DNA from: a virus
DNA length: 38,640 bases
Virus record (IMG/VR): IMGVR_UViG_3300043435_001117
Span: 1-38,640 of that record
Strand: one strand, 5' to 3'
In this document: in pieces, positions 13,531 to 20,956 of the stretch
How positions within the stretch are numbered: the first letter of the stretch is position 1
Layout of the letters: each line of letters opens with the position of its first letter
Notes under the pieces: generated by a model
Seen by the model: the letters and a program-made list of their open reading frames with translations, nothing else
Told to the model about the DNA's origin: nothing
Database searches by the model: none
Position numbers and translations under genes: made by a program

Positions 13531-13908
13531 TTATTTCTTTTTATTTTGTTCGAACCAATATTTAGTTGTATCGCCTAAGTTTGGTGTTTTACCTTCACTC
13601 AATGCCAATCTATATTTTTGGAGTAGTTCAATTACCTCGCTTTCGCTATATGTAACATAGGGGTCGCAACCTGAAATGTATTTTGAATATTCTTCACCAA
13701 ACATATTTTCTTTAACCATTTGTGTTGCCCTTAATTCAGCAAACTGGATTTTTCTGTTAGTATTTGCCGGCTTAAAATTATCGTTTGGCAATCTGCTTAC
13801 CAAACTATCAACCAATGTTTTAAAATCCTCATTGGGCAACCTTAGTGCCAAAACCAATAATTGATTTATTTTCTCAGCATTATTTGGTTCTTCTTGTGGT
13901 TCTGCCAT
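13531..13908 (-). CDS. Hypothetical helical protein, 125 aa
   Basis: Starts MAEPQEEPNNAEKINQLLVL at 13908. It has two near-repeats, RLPNEDFKTLVDSL and RLPNDNFKPAN (about residues 23-48), then a helical C-terminal half (SESEVIELLQKYRLALSEGK). Charged, soluble, no catalytic motif. Function unknown. Confidence 0.6.
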   Translation of the reverse strand: MAEPQEEPNNAEKINQLLVLALRLPNEDFKTLVDSLVSRLPNDNFKPANTNRKIQFAELRATQMVKENMFGEEYSKYISGCDPYVTYSESEVIELLQKYRLALSEGKTPNLGDTTKYWFEQNKKK

Positions 13909-13955
13909 AGTCTTTTCTTACGAGTTTCTGGGGTGAAAGTTACAGTGAATTGGGG

Positions 13956-14846
13956 TTATTTACCACATAAAAGACCGCAAGATGTTATTTGAAGCATATC
14001 CTGAAAGTCTGTACCATCATTTGTGTTTATTGATTCAAAATTCATTTTTAACTGCCTTGTCTTTTCAATAAATTTTACAATTGAATCTGTCCTTTTATTA
14101 AATATTTCATCAGACCTATCCGATATGTTTTTAAGTGAATTGTCTTTGCCGTTAAAAAAATATTCAGAAACATTATGCTCCCATCCTTCATACTCCCAAA
14201 ACATTTCTGGGTGATGTTCAAGCAATCCAATCCATTCGTAGAGGCGTTGATTAAAGCACATAGAACAATTTGTCCTTGACCTCCAAGCGAACAAAGCATC
14301 AATATCCCACTCCTTAAATGTATTTTTTATGTATTGTTCATCGCATTTTAAAACTACTGAATCCCATAGTCTTTGCCAAAAGAATACAGGAGGTTTTAAT
14401 TTCGCTTTGTGATTTATTTCATATACCATAGGCAGTGTTATACCTTCTTCGATTAGTGGATAAATAGGAGTTATATTCTTGTACCTAAAGTTATTGTATC
14501 CAATTCTATTTTCATCTGCTCTAATTCCATAATAAACAAGCGTTTCCCCCTTACCAATAAACTTCTCCATTGGCTCTATTTTTGCCATACGAGTACAATA
14601 TCTGGCTTGTCTTGAAGGTAAAAACCAGTTCATTTCATATTCTATAATTTCCTTCAAATCTTCACCAACCCTAATAATAGGTTTGCCTAAGTATGATTCT
14701 ACTTTGTCTATCCACTGTATAACTTCTGGCAATTCTTGACCAGTAGGATTAAACATAAACTCATAATCAATGTTTGGCTCTCTATTCAATTGAATCAAAG
14801 CCGTTGCTAAACTATCCTTTCCGCTTATTGGAATTATATGCCTCAT
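13956..14846 (-). CDS. PAPS reductase-family (PP-loop) enzyme
   Basis: 296 residues. The N-terminal PP-loop SGKDS (residues 8-12) is a one-Gly-shorter form of SGGKDS, the ATP/PAPS phosphate-binding loop. Y-C84-TRMAKIEPME matches the R-x-C-T-x3-K-x-x-P substrate block of the family. C194-x2-C197 and C290-x3-C294 look like metal or Fe-S ligands. Family members reduce PAPS or act as ATP-pyrophosphatases in nucleotide, tRNA or DNA sulfur chemistry (DndC is a relative). The phage substrate is unknown. A homologous C-terminus lies at the left edge of the window. Confidence 0.8.
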   Translation of the reverse strand: MRHIIPISGKDSLATALIQLNREPNIDYEFMFNPTGQELPEVIQWIDKVESYLGKPIIRVGEDLKEIIEYEMNWFLPSRQARYCTRMAKIEPMEKFIGKGETLVYYGIRADENRIGYNNFRYKNITPIYPLIEEGITLPMVYEINHKAKLKPPVFFWQRLWDSVVLKCDEQYIKNTFKEWDIDALFAWRSRTNCSMCFNQRLYEWIGLLEHHPEMFWEYEGWEHNVSEYFFNGKDNSLKNISDRSDEIFNKRTDSIVKFIEKTRQLKMNFESINTNDGTDFQDMLQITSCGLLCGK

Positions 14847-14960
14847 TATTATTATTTGTAATACTTACTACGATGTTTTACTTTTTTTGTTGCAGTAAAT
14901 TATAGTTATTTACTATTATTACTATACTTTATACTACTTACTTAACTATACTTCCTCTTT

Positions 14961-15325
14961 GTTAGACCCTGAGATTACTGAAAGTAGTACCATCCCCAAA
15001 TTTGCTTCCAAATCCAGGTTGGTACCTTTCAGTTTCAATCAGTAACAGGTTTTCCTCCCCGTTGAGCCCTTTCGATAAACTGCCCAATAGTCAACACATA
15101 TGTGCTATTAGGTTGGAGCCGACTTTCAGGTGATATGCCACCCATCCAAACACTGTTTCTCCTTTGTAGTCAGTTTGCGGTGTGTTAGGAATCCCCCCGG
15201 TACCGCTTTTAGTTAGTACCCCGGTGGTCTTTATTCCCTCCCGATACATAACCGAGTTGCTTTCCAGGTATCCCTATAAAAAGAAAAAACCCTGAAGGGT
15301 AGTGCGACCTCAGGGTTTCTTGGTA
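14961..15325 (+). ncRNA. Candidate structured noncoding RNA upstream of the late operon
   Basis: In a 639-base gene-free gap (14847-15485), this segment is visibly richer in GC than its AT-rich flanks and dense in paired arms. CTGAAAG-TA-GTACCA (14978-14992) pairs with TGGTACCTTTCAG (15020-15032): 13 bp with a 2-base bulge. AATAG/CTATT encloses CACATATGTG (15086-15109), GGTG/CACC is at 15129-15142 and GGTAC/GTACC at 15199-15220. It ends at a terminator-like hairpin (15287-15318). TTACTGA/TCAGTAA offers an exclusive alternative to the first stem. Strand is uncertain. A DNA role (packaging site) or a decayed minus-strand gene are alternatives. Confidence 0.4.
15287..15318. terminator. Terminator-like hairpin upstream of the late operon
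   Basis: AAACCCTGA (15287-15295) pairs with TCAGGGTTT (15310-15318), 9 bp. On the minus strand the hairpin is followed by TTTTTTCTTTTT, a strong U-run; on the plus strand only by TTTCTT. It could end a plus-strand RNA from 14961 or block leftward antisense transcription from the late operon. Confidence 0.7.
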
Positions 15326-15435
15326 AAATACTGGGTAAAAGCCAGTAAAATCTTCAGTTACTCATTGACACGCACTACCGTAACAACGGAACAAAGTTAT
15401 ATTGGGATTACGACAATCCCAAATAAAAGTTACAT

Positions 15436-15466
15436 TTTGCTGAAAATATTTTTTTCATTACCTTTG
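15436..15466 (+). promoter_or_regulatory. Bacteroidetes-type promoter of the packaging operon
   Basis: TTTG (15436-15439), 19 bp, TACCTTTG (15459-15466): full consensus match, 19 bases before ATG 15486. It probably drives 15486 through the terminase genes. Confidence 0.8.
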
Positions 15467-15485
15467 GGGAAACTAATTACCCGTC

Positions 15486-15767
15486 ATGGCAAAGAAAAAA
15501 GATTCACCCGAAACTACTGCTGAAACCACTACTCCGGTTATCGAGGCAGTTCCTGAAACAGAAAATGTCGTTACGATTCATGTAATAATGAACGGAAAGA
15601 CGATTGTTAAGACTTTCACTGTTAAGTCTGAGGACGAAATAGAAGAAAAGATTAAGCGTATCCAGCGTTCTGTGAAGTTTTGGGGTTCTATTTTAGTCCG
15701 GATTCTTGTAAACGGGAAAGCCAATCAGAAGTTGATTGACAGGATTAATAAAATCCTCGGTAAGTAA
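15486..15767 (+). CDS. Hypothetical protein, first gene of the late operon, 93 aa
   Basis: ATG 15486 (MAKKKDSPETTAETTTPVIE). A Thr/Glu-rich disordered N-terminus of about 28 residues precedes a small alpha/beta domain (VVTIHVIMNGKTIVKTFTVK...RSVKFWGSILVRILVNGK) and a basic helix at the end. It could be a DNA-binding or assembly factor. No family recognised. Confidence 0.65.
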   Translation: MAKKKDSPETTAETTTPVIEAVPETENVVTIHVIMNGKTIVKTFTVKSEDEIEEKIKRIQRSVKFWGSILVRILVNGKANQKLIDRINKILGK

Positions 15768-15787
15768 GCATTTAACCAAAAATATTT

Positions 15788-16072
15788 ATGACAGAAGTTA
15801 AGCCCAATGGTGTAAAAGTAAAGCACCGTACCTCAAATTTTGAGGTAAGCATAGACGAAAATACGGGAAGGAAACTTAAAGTCAGCGTTGATGTAGAAAA
15901 AAATGATTTCATCATTCACGGAATACCTAATCTGCTAAAGGAGGCTGAAAATTTCAAATTCAACCAACAAAGCATTGATGTAGATATTCGTGCATTAGAT
16001 GAACTTTTTAAGCACACAATGGCACTTTTGTATTCAGCCCGAAACTCAGGACGGCTCGAAACAGAAGTGTAG
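15788..16072 (+). CDS. Hypothetical protein before TerL, 94 aa
   Basis: MTEVKPNGVKVKHRTSNFEV: strand-rich N-terminal half, helical C-terminal half (VDIRALDELFKHTMALLYSARNS). It ends in TAG four bases before the TerL start. The position fits a small terminase subunit, but no HTH or family pattern is visible. Confidence 0.6.
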   Translation: MTEVKPNGVKVKHRTSNFEVSIDENTGRKLKVSVDVEKNDFIIHGIPNLLKEAENFKFNQQSIDVDIRALDELFKHTMALLYSARNSGRLETEV

Positions 16073-16075
16073 TAA

Positions 16076-18445
16076 ATGCCAGAACCAAGAGCAATAAATT
16101 ACGAAAAGATACTATTACAGAATCTTTCAGACTTGTATTCAATGCTATTTGAGTACGGTGCTGAAAGTGTTATGCCTCCCAAGTATGTCGTAGAACTTGA
16201 ACGCAAAGGTCATGCGATAAACAGCGACTATGCCCCTGGTGAATACATTGCCAAGGCTTTCCGAAAGAAACGAATAGCGAGGTCAAAACGGCTTACAGGT
16301 AAACTTGAACAGAAGTTCGGGCAAACACATACAAAGCAGTTATTCGAACAAGTTAGCGATAACTACATAGAGATTTTAGAGGGGAATTTCAAGGATGCAC
16401 CTACGGTAATTGTTACCGAGGAACGCAAACTTCAGGAGCAAGAAAATGTCCTTACGCATTACAGGGGCGGTAAGATTGTCAAGGCAGATTGGATTCCATA
16501 TAGGAATGGCGATAAGTTTGATTTCGACACAACCTTCGTTAAATGGGTAGATTCATGGTTCCCAAGGGGGTTCAGTTATGCAACAGAATACTCTAAGTTC
16601 AATCTTTATTGCCAGCAAGCAGAGGATTGGTACCAAGCAGGGTATGATATAAACAATGCTTTTGGAATTGATGAACAGATTGATTTCTGCGTAGAGGAAA
16701 AGCGTAGGTATGAGCAAAACAGCCTGTACTATGTTTATAAAAACGGCAGGTTAAAAGATGGTAGTTATGATGGTGGCAGGAGGCGAATAGAACCTTACAA
16801 AGCACAGAAACTACTTTTGTACCTTCTTGATTGCGAGTTATCTGCTGTAATCGGTAAAATGAGGCAGTTGGGTATTACGAGTATAATTGGAATGGGTGCT
16901 GCTTCTAAGACTATGTACCGCAGAGAGTGGTTTACCAAGTACATTTGTGAGGATGACAGCAAGACCCGAAGCGTATTTGAGGATAAAATTAAGTACCCGA
17001 TAAGCGAAACCCCACACTATTTAGTTCCAAGTAGTTTTAGCGACCAAGAAAGGCAGTTGAAGTTTGGATTAAAGGAGGTTAAGGGTAGAGTAGATGGGGC
17101 AAATTCTAAAGTTGAGGTAGTTCCTCCAAGTGCTACGGCTGTGAACTCAGGTAGTCCTCAATTAGTGCTTATAGATGAAATCGGGAATATCCCTATTCTG
17201 ACTAAAATGGTCAACGAAGCTCGTCCGACTATGTTTATTTACAATCCAGAAACCAAACGGATTGAGTACAAACGGCAGTTGTTTATGTGGGGAACCGGTG
17301 GAGAAATGAAAACCGATAGTTTCGAAACAGAGTTTAAGGCTGCATTAGAGAATTGGAAGAAAAGGAATTTTAAGTACGGAATTATACCCGTATTTCTTGA
17401 TGCTTTTTGTAAACCAGGTATCGAGGGAGAGTTTTACGAAAGTGAAAAAACGAATGCTTATTCGAAAATAGGTGCCGACAGAGATGCTACCATAAGTCAG
17501 TTTCATGCCGGTTATCCCGTTCATATTGACGATATGTTCATCCGGAGTGTAAACACATTGGTTCCTATTTCTACCTGCAATAGTCATTTAAAGCGAATAT
17601 GGGATTTAGAAGATGCTGCAAAACCTATTTACGGCAGATTTGAACCCGTTTTTGATACCAATAGTCCTACTACGGATATTAACGATTGGCCATATAGGGT
17701 TGTTGGAGTGATATTCGTGCCAATGGCTTACGAGGACGATCCACCAATAATTATGTTTCACGAACCCGATAAGAGGTGGAAGCATAGATATTTTCAGGGA
17801 ACTGACCCGATAAATACAGAAAGTGGGCATAGTAAGTTTTCGAGTACGATTTGGGATGCTGAGTGGAATACCATTAGTTGTCAGTTATTTTGGCGTGTCC
17901 GGAATTTCATGGAGTGCTACCAACAGAGTTTATTGATGGGTTTATACTATGACCAAAAGGAGTGGAAGGGTACACCTGAGTTGATTGAGTACAATATCGG
18001 AGGGGATTACATTGGGTTTAGAGAACGCAAAGGATTTGACAAAAACCTGATTTATAACAAGGAGTTAAATCCTATGATGCACATTGACGGCTCAAGGATA
18101 GGTATAAGCAATAAGGCTGCTACTAAGGGTAAGATTATCAACAAATTGAAGGAATTATCTGAAATGTATGGGGATAATATTTACATTCAGGAGTTCTGGG
18201 AACAGCACAAAACATTTATTCAGAAGGATACTGCTAACGGAGGCATTAAGTGGCAAGCCGAGAACCTAAAGAAGCATTACGATGATATTCTTTTTAGTTC
18301 AACTTTTGCGTATATGGCTTCACAGGTTTATCAGAGTAGCCACAGGTATCCGGAGTTCATAGATGAAAACAGACCTAAAAAAGTAAAGAATACTTTTGTC
18401 AGGGATGCCAATGGGAACCTAAGGAGAATCACAAGTTTAGTTTAA
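16076..18445 (+). CDS. terL: Terminase large subunit
   Basis: 789 residues, within the large end of the TerL range and typical of crAss-like and related phages. The ATPase motor has a Walker A-like segment KMRQLGITS (about residues 261-269) and Walker B LVLIDEIG (about 363-370). The RNase H-like nuclease domain follows, with IGGDYIGF near 640 and HYDDILFSS near 734 supplying Asp metal ligands. It docks on the portal, pumps DNA into the prohead and cuts concatemers. Walker A lacks the canonical GKT/S, a known variation in this family. Confidence 0.88.
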   Translation: MPEPRAINYEKILLQNLSDLYSMLFEYGAESVMPPKYVVELERKGHAINSDYAPGEYIAKAFRKKRIARSKRLTGKLEQKFGQTHTKQLFEQVSDNYIEILEGNFKDAPTVIVTEERKLQEQENVLTHYRGGKIVKADWIPYRNGDKFDFDTTFVKWVDSWFPRGFSYATEYSKFNLYCQQAEDWYQAGYDINNAFGIDEQIDFCVEEKRRYEQNSLYYVYKNGRLKDGSYDGGRRRIEPYKAQKLLLYLLDCELSAVIGKMRQLGITSIIGMGAASKTMYRREWFTKYICEDDSKTRSVFEDKIKYPISETPHYLVPSSFSDQERQLKFGLKEVKGRVDGANSKVEVVPPSATAVNSGSPQLVLIDEIGNIPILTKMVNEARPTMFIYNPETKRIEYKRQLFMWGTGGEMKTDSFETEFKAALENWKKRNFKYGIIPVFLDAFCKPGIEGEFYESEKTNAYSKIGADRDATISQFHAGYPVHIDDMFIRSVNTLVPISTCNSHLKRIWDLEDAAKPIYGRFEPVFDTNSPTTDINDWPYRVVGVIFVPMAYEDDPPIIMFHEPDKRWKHRYFQGTDPINTESGHSKFSSTIWDAEWNTISCQLFWRVRNFMECYQQSLLMGLYYDQKEWKGTPELIEYNIGGDYIGFRERKGFDKNLIYNKELNPMMHIDGSRIGISNKAATKGKIINKLKELSEMYGDNIYIQEFWEQHKTFIQKDTANGGIKWQAENLKKHYDDILFSSTFAYMASQVYQSSHRYPEFIDENRPKKVKNTFVRDANGNLRRITSLV

Positions 18446-18456
18446 TTTTAATTTAT

Positions 18457-18726
18457 ATGTCAGACGAGAGGTTCATTTTACCACAATTTCAAGCCCCAAG
18501 TGAGGCACAACAGGCAATTCCACAGATTGAGTTGCCAGAGGGCGTAGCCAGAGTAGATTTCTTTGTATTCGAGAGAACGATGAAGAAAGATGGAAGTATG
18601 GATATGCAGTTAAGAATTGATAGTTCAGACCCTGAGTATCCGAATACCTTGTCTGCCTTTGAGGTAGTAGGGGTATTAGAAACTGCGAAGTTCAATGTAA
18701 TGCAACACAGGTTTGCTAAAGGATGA
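18457..18726 (+). CDS. Hypothetical protein, 89 aa
   Basis: ATG 18457 after an AT-rich leader. A Pro/Gln-rich N-terminus (LPQFQAPSEAQQAIPQIELP) precedes a strand-rich domain (ARVDFFVFERTMKKDGSMDMQLRID). Its end overlaps the next frame by 14 bases. Located between TerL and virion proteins; possibly a minor virion or packaging factor. Confidence 0.6.
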   Translation: MSDERFILPQFQAPSEAQQAIPQIELPEGVARVDFFVFERTMKKDGSMDMQLRIDSSDPEYPNTLSAFEVVGVLETAKFNVMQHRFAKG

Positions 18727-19312
18727 AAACATTGACCCCGACAGGGTTGATATAATCCTGCACAACACACAATTGAAGAAGTTGATAATCAAACGCATAA
18801 AGGATTTCAATGTAAGTCCTTTGCGTTTGACGGCTTCGACAGGGGTGAAGTACGATGATTTGAGATTGTGGCTAATTACAGACAGCGTAAATACTAAGTA
18901 TATTAGTCATTATGAGGTACTTAGAGTTTGTGCATTGTTAAAAGTTAAGTTAAGAGTTCAGTTAATAATTGAAGATAAAGAGGTAAGTCCTGCGATAACA
19001 ACAAAGCAAAGGTATGACAGAGAAAAATCAGATAGAGTTTCAGAACAAAATCAAACGGAAATTACCGGATACATCAGCGAAGTTACGGGAGTTAATGCCA
19101 ACTCATTTAGAGTTAATAGAGTATTTGGTGAAAATGACGGCAGAAATAACCTCGGTGGAGGCGAAGCGGAGTTGCCCCAAGGAAATCAAGCACATTCTCA
19201 GGGAGTTGAGAAAAGTAGAGATACTGACAAAGATGTACCGAAAAGAGATTCAGGAAATATGGATACAAGATATGAAATATGGAGGCAAAGAGAGAGGGGC
19301 GGTTCTGAGTAG
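18713..19312 (+). CDS. HTH-like protein with long out-of-frame overlap
   Basis: The frame opens at TTG 18713 (no ATG available). Residues 1-100 look like a real DNA-binding domain: LKKLIIKRIKDFNVSPLRLTASTGVKYDDLRLWL is HTH-like, followed by a strand (LKVKLRVQLIIED). From about 19014 the frame becomes Gly/Asn/Arg/Gln-rich, while another frame (19014-19361) becomes strongly protein-like. The true product may end early, shift frame, or overlap for 299 bases. Small terminase subunits often have such an HTH, so that is one possibility. Confidence 0.45.
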   Translation: MLKDENIDPDRVDIILHNTQLKKLIIKRIKDFNVSPLRLTASTGVKYDDLRLWLITDSVNTKYISHYEVLRVCALLKVKLRVQLIIEDKEVSPAITTKQRYDREKSDRVSEQNQTEITGYISEVTGVNANSFRVNRVFGENDGRNNLGGGEAELPQGNQAHSQGVEKSRDTDKDVPKRDSGNMDTRYEIWRQRERGGSE

Positions 19313-19361
19313 TTCCAAGGCGGTTCGGGACAGGACAGATGAAGATTTTATTGAGGAATAA
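19014..19361 (+). CDS. Helical charged protein overlapping the HTH gene, 115 aa
   Basis: ATG 19014 (MTEKNQIEFQNKIKRKLPDT). Amphipathic helices rich in Lys, Glu, Leu and Ile (LRELMPTHLELIEYLVKMTAEI, IKHILRELRKVEILTKMYRKEI) give it a more typical composition than the competing frame, so I think it is translated. It ends just before the 19370 promoter. It could be a separate gene or the C-terminal half of the 18713 protein after a +1 shift. Confidence 0.55.
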   Translation: MTEKNQIEFQNKIKRKLPDTSAKLRELMPTHLELIEYLVKMTAEITSVEAKRSCPKEIKHILRELRKVEILTKMYRKEIQEIWIQDMKYGGKERGAVLSSSKAVRDRTDEDFIEE

Positions 19362-19369
19362 TTTATTTT

Positions 19370-19401
19370 TTTGTATAGTTTCTTAGACAATTGTATATTT
19401 G
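19370..19401 (+). promoter_or_regulatory. Bacteroidetes-type promoter
   Basis: TTTG (19370-19373), 20 bp, TATATTTG (19394-19401): full consensus match, 30 bases before ATG 19432. A dedicated promoter suggests the 255-residue protein downstream is made in quantity. Confidence 0.8.
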
Positions 19402-19431
19402 TATCAAGTTCAACTATTTATTTAACAAAAA

Positions 19432-20199
19432 ATGGCTTTAAGGAATTATTCACTCATTGGGGTTTTGAACACAAACCCTTCCGTTGCTGCCGATGTGGCG
19501 ATTGCAAACGGAGAATTAAGTGTTCAAGATACTACCGTAACCGTTGGCAGTTTGTCATGGGGTGGTGTTATCAATTGGGTAGATGTTACAGATAACACTG
19601 TAACTGCTTCAAGTGCCGGTGTATTTCCTGTAAAGGAATTTAACACTGCTGCGGTTGTGCCTACTGCAAATACTCAGTACACGGTTCGGATTTTTCCTGA
19701 CCCTGCAAGTGGGATCAATCCAAGTACCTACATTTACATTACTGGTACTGTTGCTCCTGCGATTGCCGCTTTGGTTACTGCTATTGCAGCACAAATCACA
19801 GCAGATTCACAAGGAACTTACACTGCTACGAATGTCGCAAACGACTTGCGTATTCAAGGTAACTTAGGTACTTTGAATCAGGAAGTTTATGACTTCAACA
19901 TGAGCATTAACCTTTCTGTTACTCAGACCGTAGTTACTGCTTTGGTTCAGCCAAATGGTACTCCTGCCGTAATCAATGCCAACACAGGTATTCCTTTGGC
20001 AAATCTTACTGCTGCGACTTACAACACCTACGAGGTTGCCTACACAGAGAAAGTTCAGAATGCCGCAGGTACTTTTGAGGTATTCAATCGTGAGGCTGTT
20101 GTCTATGTAGACGACACCGCAGATGTTCTTTTCGCTGGAAGTTGGTCTACTATCTTTGGTGGTACAGGTGTTGCTGCCGATTACTTGGCTCGTCCGTAA
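19432..20199 (+). CDS. Beta-rich virion protein, probably abundant
   Basis: 255 residues, very rich in Thr, Val, Ala and Asn with almost no Lys or Cys, a composition seen in capsid and fibre proteins. Repeated beta strands (TQYTVRIFPDPASG, STYIYITGTV) flank an Ala-rich helix (APAIAALVTAIAAQITADS). It has its own strong promoter and an A-rich leader (AACAAAAA). A head decoration, head fibre or tube-like protein would fit; I cannot choose. Codons look biased as in the MCP gene. Confidence 0.65.
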   Translation: MALRNYSLIGVLNTNPSVAADVAIANGELSVQDTTVTVGSLSWGGVINWVDVTDNTVTASSAGVFPVKEFNTAAVVPTANTQYTVRIFPDPASGINPSTYIYITGTVAPAIAALVTAIAAQITADSQGTYTATNVANDLRIQGNLGTLNQEVYDFNMSINLSVTQTVVTALVQPNGTPAVINANTGIPLANLTAATYNTYEVAYTEKVQNAAGTFEVFNREAVVYVDDTADVLFAGSWSTIFGGTGVAADYLARP

Positions 20200-20221
20200 T
20201 TCTAAATCGGGTATATAAAAA

Positions 20222-20956
20222 ATGGTTGAACTGCCTCCACAGGAAGAAATGGGAAAGCATCCCGAATCTCAAAAAGTGGAGAAACTCTCTAACGAAAGAG
20301 GTTTGGGGGCTGAAACCAAAAAACCTGATGTAAATCTTGGTGAGGATATACTGTTTGTTCCTAATATCAATAAGGACAATCGGTATATCCTTACTGATTT
20401 ACGGAAAGAATACCCTGAACTTGGCAGAATTGAAGAGTTCAAAATCCTAAAGACTTGGCAAATGTACTTTGTGTGGCTATACGCAAGCCCGTGTAGCGAA
20501 TACGCAAAGACCGAAATGGCTGAATCTTCAAGGCGTAACAGGTCAGTAAAACGGGCTATGTGGGATGTCAATAAAGACAGACTGCGTGATGGAATAAGCA
20601 ATCAGGATTTCGACAATTACCTAAGAGGTACCTTTTCTGAGGAAGTAAATACTGCTATCCGAAGAATGGAAATGTTCAATCCCAATGCCAGGTTCAAGGC
20701 AAGGTTGATGGCTGAAAAGATATTGGACGATTTTATGTATTTTCTCAATAGAAATCCAGAGGAAATTACAGATACCGATGAAAGAAAAAAGTATGTTGAT
20801 ATGTGCGTGAAGATTCACGAAGAGTTACCAGCAGTAATAAAAAATGTGGAGGAGGGATATGGTGTTCGTACAGTTTCTAAGAAGATTGAAATAGAGGGTA
20901 TGAAAGGCAGAACACTTATGGATATGGCACACGAAAGAGAAAAACAAGACAAATAA
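20222..20956 (+). CDS. Hypothetical protein upstream of portal, 244 aa
   Basis: A charged, disordered N-terminus (about 35 residues), then a helical domain: RYILTDLRKEYPELGRIEEFKILKTW, FKARLMAEKILDDFMYFLNR. The Trp/Tyr-rich patch QMYFVWLYASPCSEYAK is conserved-looking. The stop overlaps the portal start by one base. It may be a portal partner or small terminase, but no signature settles this. Confidence 0.6.
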   Translation: MVELPPQEEMGKHPESQKVEKLSNERGLGAETKKPDVNLGEDILFVPNINKDNRYILTDLRKEYPELGRIEEFKILKTWQMYFVWLYASPCSEYAKTEMAESSRRNRSVKRAMWDVNKDRLRDGISNQDFDNYLRGTFSEEVNTAIRRMEMFNPNARFKARLMAEKILDDFMYFLNRNPEEITDTDERKKYVDMCVKIHEELPAVIKNVEEGYGVRTVSKKIEIEGMKGRTLMDMAHEREKQDK

